Below the pieces are notes generated by a model that was not told where the DNA came from, did no database searches, and worked only from the letters and a program-made list of their open reading frames with translations. A program made the position numbers and the translations under genes. This document shows, one piece after another, positions 45,577-55,705 of a DNA stretch of 64,000 bases (within the stretch, counting starts at the first letter, position 1; each line of letters begins with the position of its first letter). The DNA lies in assembly GCF_042100115.1 (NCBI RefSeq), contig NC_091272.1:4836001-4900000 (forward strand). Direction: 5' to 3'. Source of the DNA: Alternaria dauci. Lineage: Eukaryota; Ascomycota; Dothideomycetes; Pleosporales; Pleosporaceae.

Positions 45577-48058
45577 ATGGCGCGCCTCAACTACGCGTTG
45601 GAGCAGCGAGGTACGTCATCACAGTCCCAAGCTCACGATGTAGAAGAGCTGGCGGGCATCTGCGCGCAGTTCCCCATCTCCGTTATCCGTGCCAAACATA
45701 CCCAAAGCTTCCATCCGAGTCGTCTTGAATTAACGCTTGTACCTGCACTAGCTCGCAAACCCTCTTCGCCTTCCTTGGACGACAATGCTGCAACCCAGCA
45801 ACTTCTCACCGAATCCCACTCCCCACTCGCAGGCCTGCCCCCGACCGCTGCGGTTTTCGGCGCAAACCTCCTCAATGCAGCGCGCATGTACCCTCCGAGC
45901 GGAATTCCAGAGCGGATAGGGCACAGAAGTGGCCAGGGAAAACTCAAACGGGTTAGCCTGAAGAGGGATGAAAGCTCACGGCTGGATCTGGCTGTAAGAG
46001 GTGATCCGTTCGAGATTGAGCTGAGCCCGGAGAGGGGTAGATATGCGTTGCCAGAAAAGATCAATCATAAGCCCTTGAAGATTCTTAAGAAGAAGAAGAA
46101 CAAGAAGAAAGCAGCGGACACACCAGGTGAGGCTCCTGCAGCTTCGTCGGAACTTCCGGTACACAGCCAAGGCAGACTGCAGGCCGATCCGGAAGAGCTG
46201 GTGGAGGATTTGGCCTTGCCAGAAGACCCGGCATCAGCAGAACCTGATCCGCGCACCTCACCGCCTCCACTGGTTCCGTCGGAAAACGATGCCGTCATCG
46301 CCGATACCACTCGTCAGGAGACACCACCCAGTGTGGGCGAAAGACCCCCTGATGCGCCAGAGCATCCTGCCAATACACAAGCAAAACCGAAGCGGAAGTC
46401 AGGGTCAGACTACAGTGGGGACAGACCTGCGAAGCATCAGAGAGAGCAGAGGCAAGCGACTGCCGAATCAGTCTCATCAAGGAAAGCTCCTTCGCAGGTC
46501 GAAATTCCGGTCCGGCGGAGGTCGCAAAGGCAGAACACCACCAAGAAGGCGGTACATACCAGCCGCGAACAACAAACGCAAAGGACAGCCGACGATTCTG
46601 TACCAGAGGAAGAGTCGCGTCCAAAACGTGCGGCAGCGAAACTGAAGTCTCGGGGAGAAGAAGATACCAATGATACTACAGCGGCTAGTCAGCCGCTACC
46701 GGCCAAGGAGCGAGGATCCCAGAGCCGCGCAGAGTCGTTTAAGAAAGCTCCAGACACAGCTACTACCGGGAAGGCCAAGACCGCGCCCATACTTCTTGAA
46801 TCCGATGACGAGTCTGAATATGAGTCCGAGCATGAATCTGAGGATGAGTCTGGGCATGAGCGGGTCGCAGAGAGATCTGAAAGCATTGCCGACGAAGGTC
46901 ACAAGAAATTACGTCCTACTGGACAGCCTGGGAGTATCGAGACCGTTTTTGGATTCCTCAACCTTAAGCCATGGCCGGGAAATTGTGAAACTAAAATCGC
47001 TACCTCTATCAGTCGCAAATGCAATGTATACATTGACCATCTTCAGAACGACGATATACCGACGGAGCAGTTCGCTGAAGATGCCAACGAACTACGAGAG
47101 ATACTCGGAAAAATTGACACTAGTGTCCAAGAGAAAGACCGGCGTGCCTTCAAAGGTGACGCGTATGGCCATGTCTTCCGTGCTGTTGTACTATACCTTG
47201 AAGCGCTTTATACTTGGCTAAATGAGAACGACGGTGCGGTGACCGAGTCACTGGGTGCTATGCGGATACTATCACCCTTGATAGGCCAAATACTGGAGTT
47301 TAAAGACACAATCGCGGACTGGAACGTACACGTCCCTAGACGCTTAAAAGGCGATAGAATTATCGATGACGTGGATTCTAGCCTCATTGCGCATCTTCGA
47401 CACGTGGAGAGGGTATATCGCAATTGCCTGAGTAGACTTGAGACCACAGAGCAATACCGCCAGCAGCAAGCTGACATCGATCGCAAGATGAAATTAAAGC
47501 AAGAGGAGGAAGATCGCAAGGCCGAGTCTCTCGAGGCGCAAGCCCAGCGGTGGAAACGTTGGCAGGATCTACATATCAAGCGCATGGTTTGTGAACGTGA
47601 TCCACGTAGAAGAAAGAAGTTAGCCATCACAAGGCTCGAGGACTGGGAGGAGAGGGATGCCAATGGGGTTGTTTTCGAGCGGCTACCGGTCTTTACGCCT
47701 CGGTCTGCTCCTCCGCATCGTCAAGCTTCGACGCTGAACTCCGGCTCGGAATGGACGGAGCAAGAAGAGACCGCTTTACTCGACGGTTTGAAGCATTGTG
47801 CTGGTATGTCTTATTTTCTTTGTTCTAATATCATGTTGCTATACTGATCGTCATGTAGGTCCGCAAGTCTTCGAAAAGATCTTCGAAGAGTATTGCCGGC
47901 CTGATTCGTCCCACCCCCTGGGTGGTTATTTACGCGAACGGAGTGTCGCAGAAATTGTTACGAAAGCAGCGCAATTCCGATCCGATTTGCAGAAATTGTA
48001 TGAAGATAACGGCTGGGTAGTGGAGGACTGGGTCACGGAGATCCCGGTAATGCCGTAA
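45577..48058 (+). CDS. Myb/SANT-type nuclear protein with helical domain
   Basis: Two exons, 45577-47803 and 47859-48058, 808 aa. The 55-nt intron (GTATGT...CATGTAG) joins GLKHCAGPQVFEKIFEEY and so completes a C-terminal Myb/SANT-like unit starting SEWTEQEETALLDGL. The first ~170 residues may be folded (RLNYALEQRG; DPFEIELSPERGRYALP). A long basic and acidic disordered region follows, with an ESE-rich acidic run (46800-46865). Then comes a helical domain of ~200 residues (VFGFLNLKPWP ... VYRNCLSRLETTEQYRQQ) and a charged coiled coil. Helical domain plus C-terminal Myb recalls telomere-repeat-binding proteins, but a chromatin-remodelling or kinetochore role is as likely. No family is assigned with confidence. 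Confidence 0.8.
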
Positions 48059-48741
48059 AGTTGGGGATGCCTTTTGACTGCACGGTCAGCCCTGGTATCT
48101 CGCGACAAACAGCTGCCTTCTGTGATGGCGCAAAGGAGTTTGTGCTGAAAACTTCTTTCTGGTTACAACATCCGTATGATACCCCGTATATGCTTTCGCT
48201 TGTGGTGGTAACGCAAATATTCTAGTGCAAGTGTGTCTTCGTAAGCGCAGCCTGGGACTTTCTGGGTCGACTGCACGCGCCCAAGGTCCGACGCTCTGTC
48301 CGCGTTACATGACCACCCAGAATAACAGCGGCATTCCTCCTATGCGTGTTACTGAGTTGAGCGGGAGTACCGCTTCGCCTTTCCATTGTCGTGGTGGTTG
48401 ACCTATAATCAAGTGTGAGTGACTCTTGTGCGAAAGTCCATGTTCACCAAAAGTGATTGAACGCGGAACTGATGATTCGCTTCCACAAAAGACATTTTCA
48501 CTCCAATACAATTCTGCCAGTTTCCAGTCGCAAGAGCACTTCCAACGCACATTCACCATGGAATCAGCGCACGCGACTAAGTACCGTCTACCAACGCAGC
48601 CCACTCCCTCATTATAAAAATCATCAAATTCCTTACGCCTGCTCTCTTCCCTCCTCATTATACCACAACCGACCATCTCGACCTAGAAATTTTCCAAGTC
48701 GAAACTACCACGCAACACATATTTGCACGATCGCAATCACG
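48059..48741. other. Intergenic / leader, no separate gene
   Basis: An open frame runs into the next gene from 48457 without an ATG before 48742 in good context, so it is treated as leader. Confidence 0.5.
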
Positions 48742-50439
48742 ATGTCGCTTCCCGCTATGATCAACTCCGCCGCTAGAACGCCCTACTCAGAGGCTGCTAG
48801 TCTTGCGCATTACAGCGGCAAAACAGACACCGAACTCAAAATTCTGGCCAAAGTACATGGTATTTCCGACGCCGCGCAACCATGGGAGATTGTCGCGGCT
48901 TTGATGGAGAGAGACCGGTCAAGGGGCGTATGGCCTGGTATGTTCGACTATCCTAAGACAGAGGAAGCCAGGGATTCTCATGTCGCGCCGGTCAAGCAGA
49001 CCTCGGAGAAGGCTGAGACACCTTCTGAGAGCAAGGTCGCTGCTGTAGAACAGTCGAAATCTGCTTCGGCCGCTACTGTCTCCAATAAAATCGCCAAGGT
49101 CGCGAAAACTCCGACGGTCGCCATAACCGCGACAGGATCCGAGGACGATACCGCTTTTCCCATGTCGGAATTGAGGAAAGAGTGGGATGGACTCTGGGGC
49201 CCGCCTTTCGCTTTCTCAAAGGTCGCTGCTGCCGAGTCAACGTCGCAAGGCACATCTGTGGCTACTGCCGGATCCACTTCCACTCGGTCAAAGTCGCCTC
49301 CTTCTCCTGCCTCTCCTGCCTCTCCTGCCTCTCCTGCCTCTCTTGTCTCACCCTCGCCACCCGCCTCTCCCGTCTCTCCCGCCTTCCCCATCTCCGCTGT
49401 CTCTTCCGCTTCTTCGAGGTCTAATTGGTTTGACGTTCTCGCAACCGAGGAGGATGTGATTGAGGTGATTGAGGAGGAGATTCCTATTGCGGAGGAGAAT
49501 ATCGAAAAGGCACCATCTGTGCACCAGGAGTCGCTCGCCATTCCTCCATCCTCACAGCAAAGTGATGGGGAAGACAAATTATATCTGGCCAAAGAGAATG
49601 CTGGCGCTGTGGAGAAGACCAAGAAGAAGGCAAAGCGTGGCAAGAAGGGCGGAAAGAAGGTGAACAAGGCCAAGACGAACGTCGCCCAGTCTCCTGAGAC
49701 CGAGGCTGAAAAGACTGAGGCATCGACATCCGATGCTGCTGTTGCTTCGAAGCAGGCCGAAGATGTTCCCTTGCCAGTTTCGCCAGCCACGGCAGAGTTC
49801 CCTGAAGACAATATGAAATCTGCGCTTGAGGTCTCCAAATCGAATCCCGTTGTCGAGGACATTGAAGAGTCTTCATCGCCTATCGAAGTCCCGACTCCTC
49901 GACAGCCTGCTACCTCTTCACCAACGACACCATATGAGCCAACAGTAAAGCCACCGAAGAAGGCTCATGTCGAAATCTTCCCCGTCGCTTCCCCCTGCCC
50001 ACCACCTTCTGCCCAAACTGCACCAGCTCCTATACCCTCTAAGACAAAGAACCAGAGGCGCAACGAGAAGCGAAAGGAGAACAAGCAGGCGGCGACGTTG
50101 TCAAACATGTACGACGTCCTCATGTCTGACCAATCCGCCGACGTGTCAGCGCCAGACTCATCTAACATAAAGGAGGATGAACACGAAGACAATGGCGAGG
50201 GTACTGCTCCAACAGCCAAGAAGAACAAGCGTGGCACAAAAGGCGGCAAGAAGGCGCAGGCGCAAAAGAAGCACCAGCCTGTACCGATCTTCGATACCAC
50301 GGCTACTCCTATCGCTGAGACGGGTGCTGGCCCCATCGTTGTGGCTGCCGTTGCAGCCAATATTCAGCCGATGCATCTGGCTTTGGCTGCTGTTGTTGTG
50401 ATTCTTGCTGGTGCTTTGGGAACTTGGGCTGTACTTTAG
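48742..50439 (+). CDS. Disordered, probably tail-anchored protein
   Basis: A single exon of 565 aa. The N-terminus has a short helical unit (YSGKTDTELKILAKVHGISDAAQPWEIVAALMERD) of SAP/LEM-like size. The long middle is Ser/Pro/Glu/Lys-rich with an SPA tripeptide array and two Lys-Gly-rich patches (KKKAKRGKKGGKKVNK; KKNKRGTKGGKKAQAQKK). The last 20 residues (LALAAVVVILAGALGTWAVL) form one hydrophobic segment ending at the C-terminus, so the protein is likely tail-anchored in ER, outer mitochondrial or nuclear membrane. Start: the ATG at 48742 follows a C/A-rich leader. Homology is unknown. Confidence 0.75.
   Translation: MSLPAMINSAARTPYSEAASLAHYSGKTDTELKILAKVHGISDAAQPWEIVAALMERDRSRGVWPGMFDYPKTEEARDSHVAPVKQTSEKAETPSESKVAAVEQSKSASAATVSNKIAKVAKTPTVAITATGSEDDTAFPMSELRKEWDGLWGPPFAFSKVAAAESTSQGTSVATAGSTSTRSKSPPSPASPASPASPASLVSPSPPASPVSPAFPISAVSSASSRSNWFDVLATEEDVIEVIEEEIPIAEENIEKAPSVHQESLAIPPSSQQSDGEDKLYLAKENAGAVEKTKKKAKRGKKGGKKVNKAKTNVAQSPETEAEKTEASTSDAAVASKQAEDVPLPVSPATAEFPEDNMKSALEVSKSNPVVEDIEESSSPIEVPTPRQPATSSPTTPYEPTVKPPKKAHVEIFPVASPCPPPSAQTAPAPIPSKTKNQRRNEKRKENKQAATLSNMYDVLMSDQSADVSAPDSSNIKEDEHEDNGEGTAPTAKKNKRGTKGGKKAQAQKKHQPVPIFDTTATPIAETGAGPIVVAAVAANIQPMHLALAAVVVILAGALGTWAVL
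49303..49338. repeat. Four perfect 9-bp tandem copies
   Basis: Unit TCTCCTGCC x4, in frame, encoding Ser-Pro-Ala repeats; degenerate copies continue for ~60 bp more. Confidence 0.95.
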
Positions 50440-51521
50440 CGGGAATGCGGAAGGATAGCGAGCGTGTGTTTCGTCTTTTGGTGACTTTGATGGGAGTATT
50501 TGAGGCATTGGTGTAGAAGAGTCCGGCATGAAACTACGAGTCTCTGGTGCTTGGGGTCATGATACTTATAAGACTGTAGTAATTACATTGACGTTGCTGA
50601 TGATGATGTATACGTGCAGCACATGTCTATGCTCAAAATCACCCTCAATGTACGGTTGCAAGAAGAAGGAAGTCAAATCAAGCATCTGCAGCATCTTAGC
50701 GAGTCTTGCGCGAATAATTTGAAGGGACAGATGGGTTTTCTAAACGTAAAGTCTTACGTTCATGGACCCGGCTGGATGAGCTGCCTACGGCTGAATATTA
50801 GACGCACTAACACACAATGGGCCTTTTGCGGTCATTTGAAGGACTGCTAGTACTACACCGCACAATGGGGGCCGTCGATGAACGGTCATCTCGCATGTTG
50901 TCAAAACCTGAACAGCATGTAACTTACGTACAAGGACGCCTGTGACACCAGAAGCATCTACGAGTTAAACATGTGAAATAGATACCCTCGCAGGGCAAGG
51001 AAGCCTGCACTTGCATATCCGGTAAGCCCGCTGACCAATCACAAGCCGTTGTGCAGCGGGAGGGTCGCACGCTAGTCTGCATGCACCCAGAAGGCTCGCA
51101 GGTACCCTCGTGTTTCATGACCACAACACCACCAAGATGCGCGAATTATCCTTTGCTTGGCACGCGCAGGCAAAGCAAGTAACACGCCAACCTTACTTTC
51201 ACCAAGCAGTTAATCCGCCCCAATAGGCAAAGGCAGGCTCATGATTACTTGCCCAGCGGTGGCTGAGCAGCCCGCTGATCGTTAGGGCGATAAATGCCTC
51301 ATACAAACGTGTGTCCTTTTCTACCTAGAGCCTCTACCCCTTCGGAGACAATTTCTCGTATTTCGCTAAACGAGCTGTGTGTTTTGAGTTCTTTTTCCTC
51401 CTCTTTTGTCATACCGATTGTTCGCTTATTCGCCTTGCGTCTGGTTGTCGCACTACACACGTACACAGAAATCCCTCGACTTCATTGTTGGGAGTTGGTT
51501 GCGAAGCGAGAAGAGACCATC
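50440..51521. other. Intergenic, no gene seen
   Basis: 3' flank of the tail-anchored gene and promoter of the TRK transporter. Short ORFs inside show no coding features. Confidence 0.5.
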
Positions 51522-53759
51522 ATGTGGAAGCCACCAATCAATTTCATTACACTGCATTGTAAGTTCTGCATACGCGTGCCAGCCTGGTCCGGAGAGATGG
51601 CATCGCTAACTGCATGTAGATGCCTATATTCTCAGTTTTGGCATTTTAGCTCTGATCATCGTTTATCCTTATGGCAACCTTTCCGCTATTGATGCGTACT
51701 TCTTTGGTGTCAGCGCGTCAACTGCATCTGGCCTGAACCCGTTAGTTTTGCCGGTATGAACTAGAGTGGCTTTCTGCTGACAGTGGACTAGTGTTGATGT
51801 CAAGGATCTCAAATTGTACCAGCAAATCTTCGTCTACATCACGCCTACGGTTACAAACCTGGGCTTCATCAATGTCATTGTCGTCATTGTGCGACTACGC
51901 TGGTTTAGTCAGAAGCTGAAGGGTGTTGGTATATTGAGCTTTGTTCCGTCTTTACGTCCGAAGCTAACAGCTCAAGAGCCGCTGCACACACCAGACCAAG
52001 AAGCTCCCGACAGTCTTCCGGACAGAAGCAGAATTTTACCGATCCGTCCGATACACGTCAAATTGAAGCAGGTCTCACTGGCAAGACCTTCGCGGAGAAG
52101 AAGCCTATCCCTGTTTCTGCTATAGGGAATACGAACGATGAACCCTCTGCTCCCCGCATTACATTTGCGCCCGATCCTCGACAAGCTGACAAAGAAAAGT
52201 CTGGTTTATACATTCCTGGTCCACGGGAACGCGAGAACGGACAGCCCATAACTTTGATGTCCGACGATGAAGATGAAGATAGTATCAAGCCCGTCGCAGA
52301 ATCGAGCTATACACGACGTCGCAATCTATCGGAGACCAGAAGCATGAACACTCGAACCATGAGCAAGTCAAAGTCTGTAGATCGCGCTGTGTCGTCTATA
52401 TTCGTGCTCGGAAGTACGGCAAGCACTCACCGTCGCAGCGAAGATAAGCCACGGAGAGAACCAACCATTGACCTGTCTTCAATGAGTCGGGAAGAGCTAG
52501 GCGGTGTCGAGTACCGTGCGTTACACGTCTTGCTCAAGGTCGCAGTTGGATACTTTGTCGGACTACATGTGCTCGGGGTCATTTGCCTACTTCCATGGAT
52601 TCATGCTGCACCAGCAAAGTACCAAGACTACCTTGCCTCGCAGAATCAAGACAAGACGTGGTGGGCGTTCTACTCAGCGCAGACCATGGTCAATAACCTT
52701 GGCCTAACACTGACCCCAGACAGCATGATAAGCTTCCGCGACGCAACCTGGCCAATGCTAGTCATGTCGTTCCTCGCATTCGCCGGTAACACCTTCTATC
52801 CAGTGTTCCTGCGCCTTCTCATCTGGATCATCTACAAACTCGCCCCCGCGGGCTCCTCGCTTGAAGAATCGCTACGTTTCTTACTCGACCACCCTAGGAG
52901 ATGCTACACATTGCTTTTCCCTGCCACTGCAACCTGGATCTTAGCCGCCATTCTCTTCGCTCTGAACTTCATCGATACGCTTCTCATCATAGTCCTCGAC
53001 CTTGACAACCCAGAGGTCAACGTCCTACCCGTTGGGCGCCGCATCCTCGCTGCCACCTTCCAGTCTGCATCGTCTCGCCACACCGGTACAGCCACTTTCA
53101 ACCTCGCGGCTGTGAATCCAGCTGTTCAGTTCAGTCTCCTCGTCATGATGTATATTTCCGTCTATCCGATCGCAATCTCTATCCGTATGAGCGAGAGCTA
53201 CGAGGAGAAATCTGTGGGCATATACAGTGCAGATGAGAACCTGGATGAGCAGAAAGGAGGCAAGACATATTTCATCAGTCATCTACGGAACCAGTTGAGT
53301 TTCGATCTATGGTACATATTCCTGGGCGTTTTCTGCATCTGTATCGCGGAGAGCGATCGGATCATGAGTCGAGAGGATTGGGTAAGCCGGACATGAATCA
53401 TGTGTAATAGCATTCCTGTGCTGACGTAGCAACAACAGGCTTTCTCCGTCTTCGCAGTCTTCTTTGAAGTTGTTTCTGCGTACGGCAACGTCGGTCTTTC
53501 GCTCGGCCACCCGTCCAACCTCACGTCGCTTTCTGGACACTTCAATACTTTTGGCAAAGTAGTCATTTGCGCTATGATGCTGCGTGGCAGACACAGGGGT
53601 CTGCCTTATGCCCTTGATCGGGCTATCAATCTGCCCCACGATCTTATCACGGATGATAATGAGGGCGAGAGGTACAAAGATGAGGATGCGGCGACATTAG
53701 ACGCCATGAGCGCGGACGGCAGTAGGGGAAGGAGATTGATAAAGAGCTTCACACAGTAA
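51522..53759 (+). CDS. TRK1: TRK-family potassium transporter
   Basis: Five exons: 51522-51558, 51620-51740, 51792-51928, 51979-53381 and 53439-53759, 672 aa. Joins read ITLHYAYILSFG, ASGLNPVDVKD, LKGVAAAHTRP and SREDWAFSVFAVF. All four TRK/HKT pore units can be placed: P1 SASTASGLN, P2 TMVNNLGLTLTPDSM, P3 TATFNLAAVNPAVQ, P4 VSAYGNVGLSLG. The C-terminus has the family signature RGRHRGLPYALDRAINLP. It is a plasma-membrane K+ uptake (possibly Na+) transporter. A long hydrophilic cytosolic loop (about residues 100-230) with Ser/Arg-rich tracts separates pore units 1 and 2, as in fungal TRKs. Intron 3 is the least certain: a GTGTTG donor at 51923 also keeps frame. Confidence 0.92.
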
Positions 53760-54032
53760 GATGTTGGATTGAATTCGTACACTTTGAATCGCCTGGTTGC
53801 ACGTATTAGCATGGAAGGAGTTGCATCACTATAGACATACTCAAGAAGCATACACACATGTGTTTTAGATCATGAAGGGTATGATACCATGGTATTGGGC
53901 TTGGAGGACGGTATTGTATCGCAAAGTATGTGATGTATACAAGTTGAATAACTATGTATTGGCTAAGGAATACCAGCAAGAAAAGATCGAAGAAGAATAA
54001 TGATAAAGGAAGACTTCTAAGCTTATGCAAGC

Positions 54033-54644
54033 TCAAAAGTAGGACCGATTAAATCCGCTCTCTCGGAAATTCAAATCGGTGTTGGGTTGGCGCTCGCGGT
54101 CGAGCCGTGTGCCATACACCTGGGCCGGTGTCAAAATGCGAGAAGCATCCCCGCCGCGCACTGCGCTGTTGTAGAATGCCCCGTTACCGGAAGTCGACCG
54201 TGAGGTGTCGCGAGAGTTTGTCGCATAGGAAGGCGTACGACTGGACAACGTATTGCCCATGATTACCGTGCTGATTTGACGGGATGACATGTATGGTTTT
54301 TCGAATCGGGACGTACCCAGGGGACTTACGCAACGGTGGTCATTGTAAGCCTGCTTATTCGTAAAAGGAGGAGGACGCTCGGAGGAGCGGATCGGGCTGA
54401 CGTCACGGTGCTTGTACCGGCTGTTGTGTGGCTTGGGCTCGGAAGCAGCACGACGCAGGGCTAACTTGTCAGGCTCTTCACGGTGTGAGGTCGTTCTGAA
54501 ATCGCCATATGGCATATCGAAGGGCCCGTTCAGCCGGCTGGAGCAGCCTATATCTTGGTTATCGTAACCGTTGTGTGTGTAGCGGCGAGCAGGTGCTCGG
54601 CCAGAGCTGAAGCTGGGACCGACAAGTCTGTGGAAGTGAGCCAT
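54033..54644 (-). CDS. Small basic disordered hypothetical protein
   Basis: A single exon of 203 aa. Arg/Ser/Tyr/Asn-rich throughout, with SPIRSSERPPP, CVSPLGTSRFEKPY and a C-terminal LTPAQVYGTRLDRERQPNTDLNFRES. No hydrophobic segment and no recognised domain. It is supported mainly by its length as an uninterrupted ORF, a normal ATG and a recurring SP/TP phosphosite pattern. Its end lies 273 bp from the convergent TRK stop. Possibly a clade-restricted protein. Confidence 0.6.
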   Translation of the reverse strand: MAHFHRLVGPSFSSGRAPARRYTHNGYDNQDIGCSSRLNGPFDMPYGDFRTTSHREEPDKLALRRAASEPKPHNSRYKHRDVSPIRSSERPPPFTNKQAYNDHRCVSPLGTSRFEKPYMSSRQISTVIMGNTLSSRTPSYATNSRDTSRSTSGNGAFYNSAVRGGDASRILTPAQVYGTRLDRERQPNTDLNFRESGFNRSYF

Positions 54645-55705
54645 GCTATTGGATATTTATTTCGTCAAAGTTGTCGCTGTTGAAGAATAGTGGTAATGAC
54701 TGCGGTGGTCGAATGTCGTGTAAGGACTTCCAACTATCTATAAAGCAACACCGAGAAGTCCCTTATAGTGGCTCACATGTTGTATGCTTTAGCGAGACCG
54801 TGTGACTGAGTCAATGTCGTCAATGGATTGTATCGTAAGTAACTGTATCTCGGAGGTGAATGCGCAGCGGGTCTGTCCGCCAGGGAGTATTGTGAATGTG
54901 TATATTCAGAATGTGCAGAGTCGTATGAAGGGAGTTTGTGATGTCATCAGGGAAGCAGGTAGAGAAAGACGCATTTTATTCATAAGAAGAAAGACTCCTC
55001 GTTTTGATACAAAACAGTACGGCGCTTAGTATAGGTAAGTAACACCACCGAATGCGTCTTGGACTTATCGTCCAATAACGGCGGTAGGCTTAATAGTAAA
55101 ACAAGTTACTAAGCTCTTGTGCACTAATATTCTTCAGGAAATTACTTCAGACTGCTTAAATATAATACTTACGCATCGCCTTGTACATTGTTATTCTTTT
55201 AGTTAGAATGTGTATACTTTGTTAGAAGGATAGCTGCATACTTCACATAGACCCGCACTATTGCAACCTGAGCAGGTTCCAATCTGGCAGGTTTGCCCCT
55301 TTTGTTTCTTAGTACGTTGCTGCAAGTACCTAGGTAGGTAGTCTATAGTGAAAACTAACTGCACCACACGGTGGGTTGCCACGTGTAAAACCAAACTCGA
55401 AAGAAGAGGGTAACTACACAATATATAAGCATCTACCTTAATTGTAAAATCTCTCTTAGAGTGGCACTAACAAGGTCAACAATACCCGTTCTTGAGAATG
55501 TTGGCGGGTGCCTTTGCTGAATACAGCGTGGTCTGGCTTGCAGTAGTGCACGATGGGAAGCGATGCGCCAATGTGGAAACGCGACTTGCCCCTTATGATT
55601 TACGTACTCAAGCTGTATCACAAAGATCAGTATTGAATATCAAACCAAATGCTTCAAACTTTTACCTACACCGCAGACTGAATTTACATCCATATACGAG
55701 AAGAT
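54645..55705. other. AT-rich island, possible degraded element
   Basis: Markedly AT-rich between about 54950 and 55480 compared with flanks. A minus-strand ORF (55203-55421) encodes a Cys-rich end, CQIGTCSGCNSAGLCEVC, that looks like a decayed zinc-knuckle or transposase tail; no partner ORF, terminal repeats or target duplication are evident. GTACCTAGGTAGGTA occurs at 55326-55340. I cannot name an element. Confidence 0.35.

Noticed and set aside
45611..45669. Possible intron near the start of the Myb-like gene (GTACGT...GCGCAG)
   Set aside because: Donor is phase 1 and acceptor phase 0, so the join would break the frame; the ORF is open without it.
48457..48741. N-terminal extension of the tail-anchored protein
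   Set aside because: Opens only from a non-ATG codon and reads through C/T-rich leader; the first good ATG is at 48742.
49187..49459. Leu/Pro-rich ORF in the SPA repeat region
   Set aside because: Frame-shifted translation of a 9-bp tandem repeat.
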